Below, piece after piece: positions 33,525 to 44,005 of a DNA stretch of 64,000 nucleotides; position 1 is the stretch's first letter; each line of letters begins with the position of its first letter. Origin of the DNA: Dryomyza anilis (Eukaryota; Arthropoda; Insecta; Diptera; Dryomyzidae); assembly GCA_951804985.1 (NCBI GenBank), contig OX638135.1, forward strand, positions 35,102,670 through 35,166,669, written 5' to 3'. Position numbers and translations under genes: made by a program. Under the pieces are notes generated by a model. It made no database searches. It was not told the DNA's origin and saw nothing but the letters and a program-made list of their open reading frames with translations.

Positions 33525-33685
33525 ATAATATAAAAATTCTTGGAAAAGTTCTTAAGCAATTAGAAGGTGAACTTTCCCCATTAATTACAAAAAAAGTTCT
33601 AATAGACAAGCAACGAGTGGCATACCGTGGTTCAACCAAAGAAAATTGCCGTTGGAACCTGGATCAAGATTTTGAAAATATAAAG
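33525..33685 (+). pseudogene. fossil exon 2 of an unidentified two-exon gene
   Basis: Acceptor TTTTACAG (33517-33524) and donor AAG|GTAATT (33686). The open frame reads NIKILGKVLKQLEGELSPLI, then TKKVLIDKQRVAYRGSTKEN, CRWNLDQDFENIK with no stop. It begins with two bases of a codon, exactly complementing the one base left by exon 1, so the pair can be spliced in frame. The exon ends in phase 0. The family is not recognised. Confidence 0.45.
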
Positions 33686-33939
33686 GTAATTTAATATTAC
33701 TATATACATGGAGTGGTGGCACACATAGATACAATTAGCAGTGATAAAACTGTTACACATAAAATTGTATACGAAATATCAACATAAATTAAAGACCATG
33801 CAACTGCATACTTGAAATAACAGGTGTTCTTTTATAAACTATTGTAAATTTTTAGAATTGAATTAATTTATATTACTTTGTTTCAAAATATATTGCCGAT
33901 ACTTTAAACTGTTAATAAATAAATAATAAATACGTCGTG
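33686..33939. other. unassigned AT-rich DNA
   Basis: No frame or repeat recognised; no further exon of the fossil gene found. Confidence 0.3.
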
Positions 33940-35420
33940 TTAAGTATTATTAAGTATTAAGATATTAATGGGTATTTGTACATTTTGAATTTTGACAACC
34001 TTATTAAATTGTCCAATTGACAATACTTTATATCCACCGAAACCAATTAATTTAGTTTGAGACGGAGAATAATTCCATCCAAACAGTTGTACTTTCGAAA
34101 TTTTCAAAGTCGAACATTCGCTACCCAAATCGCAAAAAGCGCTGATATTATGTTCTTCGATTTGTGCATTTTGTATAAGTCCATTGCCCTTTATTACTGA
34201 CAATCGCGACATTTTAACTAGCAAATTGTAATTGCTTCCGTATTGTCGTTTTCGCGATTTGCTGTAATCGCGAGCGAACTGGCCAACTCCGCGACATGTA
34301 AAGCAAGAGCGATCGTTAGGTAATTTCGAGTAATTGTCATTCGGTTTAAAATTAACTAAACGTGCACCACAAAACGGATTTTCTGCGCGATTTTGTGCCT
34401 GGGTTAACAAAAACAAATCGCGATGTTTTCGTTGTTCGACAACATTCAAATGGGATTTTATTTGTACAAGAAGGTTCTGTACTGTTTTACAATTTTGTAT
34501 ACATCCGGTAACCGCATTAATTAACTCATTATCTTTGAGTCCCGAAATTATATACGATTTGGCACACTCATCCGAAAAACCAGTCTTTCGAGTTAATGGT
34601 TTTCGCGTTAATGCCAGAACATCTTAAACATATTTGTCAATGCTTTCGTCTGAACTCTTAGTGCGACGTAATAACTGAACGTACACATCACTTTCATCCT
34701 GTGCTTGTAGAAAAACATTAATGAGGGATATTTTGAATGCTTCCCAAGAACACTCGTTTTCTTTAATCGAGGAGAACCAAGAAGCCGCTGCTTCTTCCAA
34801 ACGCATAGCTGCATAAAACACCACCATGCGGTCGTCCCACTTGACAATATTTTTTATTTTTGTCGACCGTTGCGAGCCACTCGCGTGCCGCTTAACAATT
34901 TTTGTCAGATGGATTAAATGGTGGTATTAAACGCTTGCACTCTTCAAGACAGCATATCAGAGAACCCAAAGCATTCTGAGATTGATTGTTAATAAGTGAT
35001 ATATCACTGTCCACCTGTTTGTCTAGCGCATTTTCTTTTTCGACTAATTGGCGTTCTCTTTCAACCAACTCATGTTCACGTTGCACAAGCGTAATTTCAC
35101 GCTGCGAAATCAAATCATCTGCGCGTTCGACCGCAGATGAACCGACATTTTTTTTTTGACATATTTTGTTTATGAAAACGAATTATAATTATTGTCTATT
35201 TTATTTGACAAGAGGCGTGCGAGGCGGGTCAACACAATTATTTGTTGGATCCCACTTATGAAATTTAAAACGAACTCGCCAACACGCCCGTTTATATCGC
35301 CTTTTGATTTGAACTGAACGATGATCGTGTTGACGAGCTACGCAGTGTAGGAAAATGAATATGTGATTCAAATGTTGAGCATCGAGTCGGGTTTTTCTCG
35401 CTCAGTAATTAAGTTACTTT

Positions 35421-35422
<2 letters not shown>
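33940..35422 (-). pseudogene. gypsy G2, minus copy: leader, gag, protease
   Basis: Minus-strand order is leader/LTR-end sequence (about 35422-35120), a charged Gag N-terminus (QREITLVQREHELVERERQL, 35113-34892), Gag core MRLEEAAASWFSSIKENECS (34827-34624), and frame 34449-33940. That last frame has a zinc knuckle CFTCRGVGQFARDYSKSR (last Cys lost to Tyr) and a protease-like region FCDLGSECSTLK. The piece stops at the protease end. It is an inverted copy of 41568-42480 over about 1 kb. Frameshifts divide all blocks. Confidence 0.75.

Positions 35423-35490
<68 letters not shown>
35423..35490. repeat. (TA)n microsatellite at G2/G3 junction
   Basis: About 66 bp of perfect TA dinucleotides between the G2 leader (minus) and the G3 gag (plus). 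Confidence 0.95.
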
Positions 35491-35491
<1 letters not shown>

Positions 35492-35506
35492 CGTGAAATT
35501 ACGCTT

Positions 35507-36806
35507 GTGCAACGCTTTGTTGACTTCGAACGCGAAACGAAAATGGAGAAACTCAGTGAATTGCGAGTGGAGGAACTAAAAAAGAAATTACGCGAAAACG
35601 GTTTGTCCTGCAAAGGTAAAAAAGCAGAATTAATTGAAAGATTTTACGAATATCAAACAACAAACGAACATTTTCAAAGTTTTAGAAATTAAAGTTTGGA
35701 ACGAAGATTGAAATTACTGGAAAGCGCAATCGAAAATATGAACGTTGATAATTTGAATGCAAGTGTTGAGGACATGCCGCAATGCCGATCGACGCCGGCG
35801 ACGAGCGAACAACATGTTCAAGGTTACGATACAGTTACTACAGTTGGTGCAGGCCTGAGAACGACGAGCAGAACGACTTGCACGCCTGCTACGATTTCAT
35901 TTGCTGCGCCACTTACAACGAATGTTACGCACTTAGCAACGACGACGTCCGAAGAAATTGGACGAAACGTGCACTGTGGTGGAATGAGCGCAGGGATGCC
36001 TCAGCCATTTCAAGGTTATTCTACAGCACCAGTGCAAGCTGTTTTCAATGAATATTTTGTGCCTACGCAACGTAGTACGCAAAATTTAAATTTTCCACAA
36101 CATAACGTTAATTTTTTTGGAAACGTTCACGATATAATTTCAATTCTACCAGTATTTGATCCAGTTGACAAAACTGTAACATCAGCATATTTTATAGCGC
36201 GCATTGAACAGCTACGTCGTGCATATGGATGGGAAGACAGGGTGCTGCTGTTCGCAGTGCAAACCAAAATGCAAGGTTTAGCTAAGCTATGGATCGATGC
36301 ATGACAGGAGGTTTTTGTAAATTGGCAACATTTTGTTCAAACATTTTTGCGAGAATTTCCGTCGACGACAAATGCAGCTGATGTACATATGCAGCTGATG
36401 GATATGCGTCGCAGTGGCAGCGAAACTGCAGAAATGTTTTATTATCGTGTTTTATCGGTTGGACGCCGTGGTAGTTTAGACGATCAATCGTTGATAAAAT
36501 ATGTCATAAACGGTCTAAATGACATCGAGGTACAAGAAATGTTTCGGTAAACTGATACGATAATTGTAATCAATTGTTGCAAGCAATAATAAATTATTGT
36601 TCGTACATAAATGTGAAAAAATTTGCACCACCAAAACAAAACATTTACGTGTCACAACAAAATAAAGACAAGATGCCGGAGAAAAAAGAAAATAATGCCG
36701 TGTGTTATAATTGCCGTAAGCTCGGGCACATATCGCGTAATTGTTTGGAGCCACAACGTCGCCTACGATGTGACAAGTGCTCCAAAACTGGACATAAAAC
36801 ATCAGA
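35507..36806 (+). pseudogene. G3 gag copy 1 with SAP domain and two zinc knuckles
   Basis: The likely ATG is at 35543. Residues 3-30 form a SAP motif (LSELRVEELKKKLRENG, then KAELIERF), a DNA-binding fold in chromatin proteins. A TAA (35690-35692) interrupts, but the same frame continues to 36304. It holds a Thr-rich linker and the Gag core (ILPVFDPVDK, IARIEQLRRAYGWEDRVLLF, MQGLAKLWIDA). After a TGA (36302) it runs on to 36550 (MREFPSTTN...SETAEMFYYRVL). A shifted frame has the knuckles CYNCRKLGHISRNC and CDKCSKTGHKTSDC. The copy then runs into (TA)n. Confidence 0.85.
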
Positions 36807-36810
36807 CTGT

Positions 36811-36847
36811 ATATATATATATATATATATAAAAATATATATATATA
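36811..36847. repeat. (TA)n tract at the duplication joint
   Basis: Short TA array with one AAAA interruption, exactly between the end of gag copy 1 and the start of gag copy 2. Confidence 0.95.
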
Positions 36848-36863
36848 GCGTGAAATTACGCTT

Positions 36864-38181
36864 GTGCAACGCTTTGTTGACTTCGAACGCGAAACGAAAA
36901 TGGAGAAACTCAGTGAATTGCGAGTGGAGGAACTAAAAAAGAAATTACGCGAAAACGGTTTGTCCTGCAAAGGCAATAAAGCAGAATTAATTGAAAGATT
37001 TTACGAATATCAAACAACAAACGAACATTTTCAAAGTTTTAGAAATTAAAGTTTGGAACGAAGATTGAAATTACTGGAAAGCGCAATCGAAAATATGAAC
37101 GTTGATAATTTGAATGCAAGTGTTGAGGACATGCCGCAATGCCGATCGACGCCGGCGACGAGCGAACAACATGTTCAAGGTTACGATACAGTTACTACAG
37201 TTGGTGCAGGCCTGAGAACGACGAGCAGAACGACTTGCACGCCTGCTACGATTTCATTTGCTGCGCCACTTACAACGAATGTTACGCACTTAGCAACGAC
37301 GACGTCCGAAGAAATTGGACGAAACGTGCACTGTGGTGGAATGAGCGCGGGGATGCCTCAGCCATTTCAAGGTTATTCTACAGCACCAGTGCAAGCGGTT
37401 TTCAATGAATATTTTGTGCCTACGCAACGTAGTACGCAAAATTTAAATTTTCCACAACATAACGTTAATTTTTTTGGAAACGTTCACGATATAATTTCAA
37501 TTCTACCAGTATTTGATCCAGTTGACAAAACTGTAACATCAGCATATTTTATAGCGCGCATTGAACAGCTACGTCGTGCATATGGATGGGACGACAGGGT
37601 GCTGCTGTTCGCAGTGCAAACCAAAATGCAAGGTTTAGCTAAGCTATGGATCGATGCATGACAGGAGGTTTTTGTAAATTGGCAACATTTTGTTCAAACA
37701 TTTTTGCGAGAATTTCCGTCGACGACAAATGCAGCTGATGTACATATGCAGCTGATGGATATGCGTCGCAGTGGCAGCGAAACTGCAGAAATGTTTTATT
37801 ATCGTGTTTTATCGGTTGGACGCCGTGGTAGTTTAGACGATCAATCGTTGATAAAATATGTCATAAACGGTCTAAATGACATCGAGGTACAAGAAATGTT
37901 TCGGTAAATATGATACGATAATTGTAATCAATTGTTGCAAGCAATAATAAATTATTGTTCGTACATAAATGTGAAAAAATTTGCACCACCAAAACAAAAC
38001 ATTTACGTGTCACAACAAAATAAAGACAAGATGCCGGAGAAAAAAGAAAATAATGCCGTGTGTTATAATTGCTGTAAGCTCGGGCACATATCGCGTAATT
38101 GTTTGGAGCCACAACGTCGCCTACGATGTGACAAGTGCTCCAAAACTGGACATAAAACATCAGACTGTAAGGCAAACGTTT
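36864..38181 (+). pseudogene. G3 gag copy 2
   Basis: A direct repeat of 35507-36806 at an offset of 1,357 bp and nearly identical. Differences include Lys to Asn in the SAP tail, Glu to Asp in YGWxDR, Arg to Cys in the first zinc knuckle (CYNCCKLGH) and one extra base near 37910. The TAA after QSFRN and the TGA after LWIDA are the same in both copies. Only this copy is joined to the protease (GHKTSDCKANV then a stop). Confidence 0.85.
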
Positions 38182-38612
38182 AGCCGAAAGCAAACTGCAA
38201 CGCGATTAAAGATGAAGTGAAATATACATTGAAACAAATAAAAATCGACGAAATTGCGATTACAGCATTTATTGATTCCGGTAGTGCGCGAACATTGATT
38301 CGAAAATCAATCGCCGATAATATAGGACGAGCAGATAAATGTTACGTTCGGCTTAAGGGATTCGCTTAAGGGATTCGCTTCGATAAAATAAATGCAAAAA
38401 TAACAATGGATGGTGTTACATTTGAAGCTGATTTATTAATCGTTGACGATAAATACATTGATTATGACGTGTTAATAAGCAGAGACATCTTGTGTTCCAA
38501 CGAAAACCGTTTCGTTATCGATGGCGAAAAGTGTTGGGTTCAATCTAAAGGTGTACATTTAGTCGCCGCGGAATTACAAAATGGTAATTTTGGTAATCTA
38601 AATGAAATTTAA
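38182..38612 (+). pseudogene. G3 retropepsin
   Basis: AITAFIDSGSARTLIRKSIA carries the aspartic protease active site DSG. YIDYDVLISRDIL is the second conserved region. A perfect 13-bp tandem duplication (CTTAAGGGATTCG at 38352-38364 and 38365-38377) plus a stop breaks the frame between them. The C-terminal frame is 38406-38612. Confidence 0.8.
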
Positions 38613-39498
38613 GATCGGTACAAACAACGATTTGCAGACGAAACCGCGAATATTGGTAAAGCGAAGTTATTAAAAGTGAACATAAAATTGTCATCCGACG
38701 TGCCAATCAATATGAAACCATATCGATTGCCTTTCGCTCGACGACAAATAGTGAAAGATATAATTGACGATCTATTGCAAAGTGAAATAATACGCGCGTC
38801 AAATTCTTCTTATGCATCGCCCATCGTGCTCGTAGAAAAAAAGAATAAAGAATTTCGAATGTTTGTCGATTACAGACAGTTAAATGGTGTTACTGTGAAA
38901 CAACCATTTCCGATGTCCATTATTGATGAACTGTTCGCGCAGTTATCCGGTAACAATTATTTTTCTACGCTTGATTTCAAAATGGGTTATCATTAAGTCG
39001 AAATTGACGAAAATTCAAAACAATATACCGCGTTTGTGACCACAAAAGGTCATTACGAGTACAATAGTGAATGCACCTTCTGTGTTTCAAGAAATGATGA
39101 ACAAAATAATTGAAATGGCTAAACCTCACTTGTGTATCGCGTATTTGGACGATGTAATTATAACGAGTCGTTCGTTGGATGAGGGCCTAGTGAAACTTAA
39201 TCATTTCTTGGGTTTGCTTGAACAAACGGGTCTGAAATTGCGTTACGATAAGTACAAATTTTTAACCAACGAAATCGAATTTCTTGGTCATAAAATCGAT
39301 AGTCGTGGTATAACTCCCGGTGAACGAAAAGTACTCGCGATAAAACAATTTCAAAAGCCGACTACAGCTATTGAGGTTCGACGTTTCCTTGGGCTGACGT
39401 GATTTTTCAGAAAATTCGTTCAAAATTATTCAATTATTGCTCGACCTTTAACAAAGCTAACAACAAAAGAAGCTGCGCACAAATTTGAGTGGACAGGT
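38613..39498 (+). pseudogene. G3 reverse transcriptase
   Basis: Frame 38676-38996 has the fingers and motif A region (PYRLPFARRQIVKDIIDDLL, RMFVDYRQLNGVTVKQPFP, YFSTLDFKMGYH, catalytic Asp in TLDF) and ends in TAA where Gln is expected. A small deletion near 39063 removes the RMPFGL-type motif and shifts frame. Frame 39067-39402 has NAPSVFQEMM, CIAYLDDVIITS (YLDD catalytic pair) and IEFLGHKID. The TGA at 39400 falls where the connection domain continues in the same frame to 40869. Confidence 0.85.
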
Positions 39499-40869
39499 GT
39501 GCATCAGGTGGCATTCGAGACATTAATTGAAGGTCTATGCAATGAACCAATACTAGCGCTATATAACTTCAACGCTTTAGACGAAGTCCATACGGATGCT
39601 AGCAGCGTAGGTGTAGCCGCTGTGTTGCTGCAGGCTGAAAAATGTTCATGGAACGTTGTCATGTATTATAGTCGACGCTGTACCGAAAACGAATCACGCT
39701 ACCACAGTTATGAGTTCGAAGTTTTAGCTGAGGTGGAGGCTTTGCAACGATTTCGAGTCTACTTGTTGGGTAAGCAATTTAAAGTTATTACAGACTGTTC
39801 AGCGATTTCAAGCATTAAGGCAAAAACTCCATTGATTCCACGCATTGCTCGATGGTGGATGAAACTATTGGAATACGATTTCGAATGTGTTCATAGACCT
39901 GGAACCCGCATGAGTCACGTAGACGCGCTGAGTAGAGCGCCTGCTGATGGTGTTAATTGCGCAAATGATGACAAGGATCTAATGCAGGTATCCATCGACA
40001 CCGACGACTGGTTGCTAACGATGCAGCTCCAGGATCCGAAAGTACGTGCAGTTATTGAAGTTTTGCAAGGCACTAGGAAATCGGATCAAGAGTCAGCGTA
40101 CAAAACTGAATATCGATTAGAAAACAATCGGTTGTATAGGTACATCAATTGTAAAATGCTGTTCGTGGTACCGAAATCTGTTCGTTGGCGTATAGTTCGA
40201 CATTGTCATGATGAACTAGGGCATTTTGCTATCGAGAAAACCACACAGCGCATTTTACAAAATTTTTGGTTCCCACGTATTCGAAAATATGTAAAAGATT
40301 ATATTTCGGCCTGTATCGATTGCTGTTACAATAAAAGTAAAAGTGGTAAACCTGAGGGTGTTTTATATGTTGACGCTACTGAACCGATACCGTTTCAACT
40401 TTTACAGGTTGACCACTTAGGACCATTCATCAAAAGTAAACGGGGAAATACGTACATTGTCGCAGTTAGTGATGCATTCACTAAATATTTGATTGTCAAG
40501 GCCGTACGAAGCACCAAGACATTGCCTGTGCTGCAGATGTTGAACGAGATTTGTGGATACTTTGGCCTACCGAAACGAATCGTAACTGATCGTGGCACAG
40601 CATATACATCGAAGCAGTTTGAAGCATATTGCGAGCGCAACGACATATGCCACATCAAAACCGCAGTAAGGACGCCACGCGCTAACGGCCAAGTAGAGCG
40701 CGCAAATCAAGTGATCTTGAATTTTCTTCGAACATCAAACGCACAAGCAAAAGAATGGGACTACCAGCTGCTGAATCTTCAGTGGACCGTTAATTCACAG
40801 CAAAATTCCACCACTGGATTCAGCCCGAACGAGTTAGTTTTCGATTACAAACTCCGTAGTGCAGAATAA
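39499..40869 (+). CDS. G3 RNase H plus integrase, uninterrupted 456-aa frame
   Basis: An intact frame continuous in register with the RT frame upstream (only a TGA between). RNase H: VHTDASSVGVAAVL, ENESRYHSYEFEVLA and CSAISSIKAKT, with HVDALSRAP at its end. Integrase: zinc region HCHDELGHFAIEKTTQRIL with CIDCC, then catalytic triad residues in QVDHLGPF, VTDRGTAYTS and ANGQVERANQ, all three acidic residues present. It ends in TAA after YKLRSAE; the C-terminal tail continues in other frames. As part of a broken pol it is not a complete gene, but the domain pair looks undamaged. Confidence 0.85.
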   Translation: MHQVAFETLIEGLCNEPILALYNFNALDEVHTDASSVGVAAVLLQAEKCSWNVVMYYSRRCTENESRYHSYEFEVLAEVEALQRFRVYLLGKQFKVITDCSAISSIKAKTPLIPRIARWWMKLLEYDFECVHRPGTRMSHVDALSRAPADGVNCANDDKDLMQVSIDTDDWLLTMQLQDPKVRAVIEVLQGTRKSDQESAYKTEYRLENNRLYRYINCKMLFVVPKSVRWRIVRHCHDELGHFAIEKTTQRILQNFWFPRIRKYVKDYISACIDCCYNKSKSGKPEGVLYVDATEPIPFQLLQVDHLGPFIKSKRGNTYIVAVSDAFTKYLIVKAVRSTKTLPVLQMLNEICGYFGLPKRIVTDRGTAYTSKQFEAYCERNDICHIKTAVRTPRANGQVERANQVILNFLRTSNAQAKEWDYQLLNLQWTVNSQQNSTTGFSPNELVFDYKLRSAE

Positions 40870-41319
40870 AATTGTGGAGGTGATGCAGAACGACCACGAT
40901 GAAATGACCGCAAGCGAAAAGCGTGATTTGGCGCTTGAATGTATGCAGAAGCAACTATTGCGTTGTGGAAGGAGCGTTTTGATAAAAAACACAGGGCGCC
41001 GATTATCTACAAGGTGAACGATTTGGTTATTATCCAAAATGAACTTCAGTCGACGGGTGAGTCACGAAAATTGGACCCTAGATATCGATGACCGTACGTA
41101 GTATCGAAAGTCTTATGTAAAGATCGATACTTGCTGGAAGACATAAAGGGCATGCAGGTGAGCCAGAGAAAGTTTTGCTCCGTGTATACCTCTGAACAAA
41201 TGAAGCCGTGGTGTGCATTACCTCCCGATTTGGAAGATGAAGATGACATGAGCGATGACGAAGACAGCATCGAGACGATGCCTGGCCAGGAAAGGCCGAA
41301 TTGTCACGCAACCGCGTGA
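40870..41319 (+). pseudogene. G3 integrase C-terminal tail
   Basis: Broken frames include PIIYKVNDLVIIQNELQSTG and, from 41131, the frame LLEDIKGMQVSQRKFCSVYT, ending in an acidic tail (PPDLEDEDDMSDDEDS) typical of the pol C-terminus. It overlaps the polypurine tract and LTR start. Confidence 0.7.
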
Positions 41320-41515
41320 TCTGGCATAATTGCTAATTTATTTCTTTTTGTTGACATTCTTTTATTTTTCTATTTGCTTTATGTAACATACTTTGCTTTG
41401 ATTAAGAGAGTTGTCTGATGTACTTCGCTACGAGCGCACGCGTAGCGACGATTATTCCTTCGTTAATCTTTAATCTACAAAATTCATAAATAAACGTTTT
41501 ATTAACTAAATTACA
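41302..41515 (+). repeat. 3' LTR of gypsy G3 (about 214 bp)
   Basis: Follows a purine-rich run (GGCCAGGAAAGGCCGAA). It starts TGTCACGCAACCGCG and ends ...AATTACA, with AATAAA just before the end (41491-41496). There is no 5' partner, so the ends are inferred from TG...CA and position. Confidence 0.55.
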
Positions 41516-41567
41516 ATTATTCGATTATTTTATTTTCTTAAAATAAAATGGAAAAGGTCATTGGACA

Positions 41568-42947
41568 TCACTTATTAACAATCAATCTTAGAATGCTTAA
41601 GGTTCTCTGATATGCTGTCTTGAAGAGTGCAAGCGTTTAATACCACCATTCAATCCATCCGGCACGCGAGTGGCTCGCAACGGTCGAAAAAAATAAAAAA
41701 ATATTGTCAAGTGGGACGACCGCATGGTGGTGTTTTATGCAGCTATGCGTTTGGAAGAAGCAGCGGCTTCTTGGTTCTCCTCGATTAGAGAAAACGAGTG
41801 TTCATGGGAAGCATTCAAAATATCCCTCATTAATGTTTTTCCACAAGCACAAGATGAAAGTGATGTGTACGTTCAGTTATTACGTCGCACTAAGAGTCCA
41901 GACGAAAGCATTGACAAATATTTTTAAGATGTTCTGGCATTAACGCGAAAGACTGACTTTTCGAAAGATAATGAGTTAATTAATGCGGTTACCGGATGTA
42001 TAACAAATTGTAAAACAGTACAGGACCTTCTTGTACAAATAAAATCCCATTAAATGTTGTCGAAAAACGATAACATCGCGATTTGTTTTTGTTAACCCAG
42101 GCACAAAATCGCGCTGAAAATCCGTTTCGTGATGCACGTTTAGTTAATTTTAAACCGAATGACAATTACTCGAAATTACCTAACGATCGCTCTTGCTTTA
42201 CATGTCGCGGAGTTGGTCATTTCGCTCGCGATTGCAGCAAATCGCGAAAACGACAATACGGAATCACAATTTGCCAGTTAAAATGTCGCGATTGTCAATA
42301 ATAAAGGGCAATGGACTTATACAAAATGCACAAATCGAAGAACATAATATCAGCGCTTTTTGCGATTTGGGTAGCGAATGTTCGACTTGGTTTCGGTGGA
42401 TATGAAGTATTGTCAATTGGACAATTTAATAAGGTTGTCAAAATTCAAAATGTACAAATACCCATTAATATCTTAGTGGTGGAAGACTGTGATTAAGAGT
42501 GCGATATGATAATTGGCCAAAATTCAAATCAACGTTCAAAATTAATCAAATATGTGATAAATCAATAAATTTTGGAAATGTTATGAGTGAAGAACAATAA
42601 CTAATTTTTTTAAATTAATAAATTGCTATAATACTTGTTTTGCGGAAGAACTTACACAGTTAGGAAAAACTAATTTCGCGGAGATGAAAAAAGAATTAAA
42701 AGATAAAACTAAAATTGTAAATCATAAATCGTTTCGTGTTCCTTACCACTTGCGCGAAAAACTAAATGAAATTGTTCAGGAGTTATTGAAACATGATATA
42801 ATAGAGTTTTCTACTTCTCACTACGCTAGTCGTGCTTTACTCGTGCCTAAAAAGACGGTGAATTTCGTATGGTCGTCGATTATCGAGTTCTTAAATATAA
42901 TAATTTGTTTCGTTATCGTTCGTAAGTATGAGTTTTTTATAAAATGA
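41568..42947 (+). pseudogene. gypsy G2, plus copy: gag, protease, RT start
   Basis: Gag core MRLEEAAASWFSSIRENECS (41724-41927), zinc knuckle CFTCRGVGHFARDCSKSR (all Cys and His kept, 42083-42301), protease region split in three frames (GFGGYEVLSIGQFNKVVKIQ at 42385-42480), then RT fingers FRVPYHLREKLNEIVQELLK (42684-42947). The RT ends abruptly after LLVPKKTVNF. The first kilobase is an inverted copy of 33960-34998. This copy adds the RT start, and the minus copy adds the leader. Confidence 0.75.
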
Positions 42948-43406
42948 AGAATTTAAGTGCTGTGTGATTTCCCAAAATATTGAGGTTCGGATGCTGTGTG
43001 TTCATCTAAATGTTTTTATTGTTAAAGAATTTTGATGCTGTGTGTTCTTCCAAGTTCTTAATGTTTGGATGCTGTGTGTTCTTACAAATGTTTTTTGTTT
43101 TTGTTTAGAATTAAGATGCTGTATGTTCTTCGAGAATCTAAATTTTTGGATGTTATGTGATCTTCCAAATTAACTTTGTTTTTGAATAAAATTTAGATAA
43201 AATTTAGATAAAATTTAAATAATTTTGATGATTTGCGTTCTTCAAAATTATTGATACATGGACACTATGTGATTTTCCAGAGCTTTTCGTTTCGACGTTG
43301 GATGATAAGTCATCCAAATTCGTAATTTTCGTATGCTGAGTGATCCATGTTTTACGATTCGTCGTATTTTCATCATTGGGACAGTGATTTTGTCGGATGG
43401 CCGAGT
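42948..43406. repeat. degenerate ~50-bp minisatellite
   Basis: Six or more units built on GATGCTGTGTGTTCTTCCAA separated by T-rich spacers (42957, 42990, 43030, 43065, 43115, 43150, 43225, 43260). The tail of the array includes three AAATTTAGATA repeats. It lies between G2 RT and the G2 LTR/leader piece, so may belong to the G2 LTR. Confidence 0.6.
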
Positions 43407-43475
43407 TGTAAAGTAACTTAAGTACTGAGCGAGAAAAACCCGACTCGATGCTCTACATTTGGCGAGTTCGTTTTA
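43407..43475 (+). repeat. G2 LTR/leader piece
   Basis: TTGTAAAGTAACTTAAGTAC, then GAGCGAGAAAAACCCGACTC, matches the minus-strand sequence at 35423-35360. It is followed by TTTGGCGAGTTCGTTTTAA, also found near 35262-35280 on the minus strand, then (TA)n. Confidence 0.65.
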
Positions 43476-43488
43476 ATATATATATATA

Positions 43489-43584
<96 letters not shown>

Positions 43585-43598
43585 TATATATATATTTT

Positions 43599-43631
<33 letters not shown>

Positions 43632-43646
43632 ATTTTTATGTATATA

Positions 43647-43704
<58 letters not shown>

Positions 43705-43729
43705 CGAACTCGCCAACACGCCCGTTTAT

Positions 43730-43820
<91 letters not shown>

Positions 43821-43926
43821 GGGTAATTCCCCATCAAATCGACAGGGTTTTTGTTCATTTAATTTACACCTTTGAATAGATATATATATTTTTATATATA
43901 TATATATATTTTTATATATGTATATA

Positions 43927-43980
<54 letters not shown>

Positions 43981-44005
43981 CGAACTCGCCAACACGCCCG
44001 TTTAT

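Larger units (their letters stand above)
35491..41515 (+). mobile_element. gypsy G3: gag (tandemly duplicated), protease, RT, RNase H, integrase, 3' LTR
   Basis: The best preserved element of the window. Order: gag copy 1 (35507-36810), (TA)n, gag copy 2 (36848-38180), protease (38220-38612), RT (38630-39402), RNase H plus integrase in a single 456-aa frame (39499-40869), integrase tail (40870-41319), 3' LTR (41302-41515). The 5' LTR is missing; its place is taken by (TA)n and the inverted G2 piece. Damage is light, mostly single stops, suggesting a younger insertion than the BEL elements. Confidence 0.85.

Noticed and set aside
33940..43475. G2-G3-G2 as a composite transposon moving as a unit
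   Set aside because: The flanking G2 pieces are internal fragments without matching outer ends or target duplication; local rearrangement or assembly collapse is more likely.
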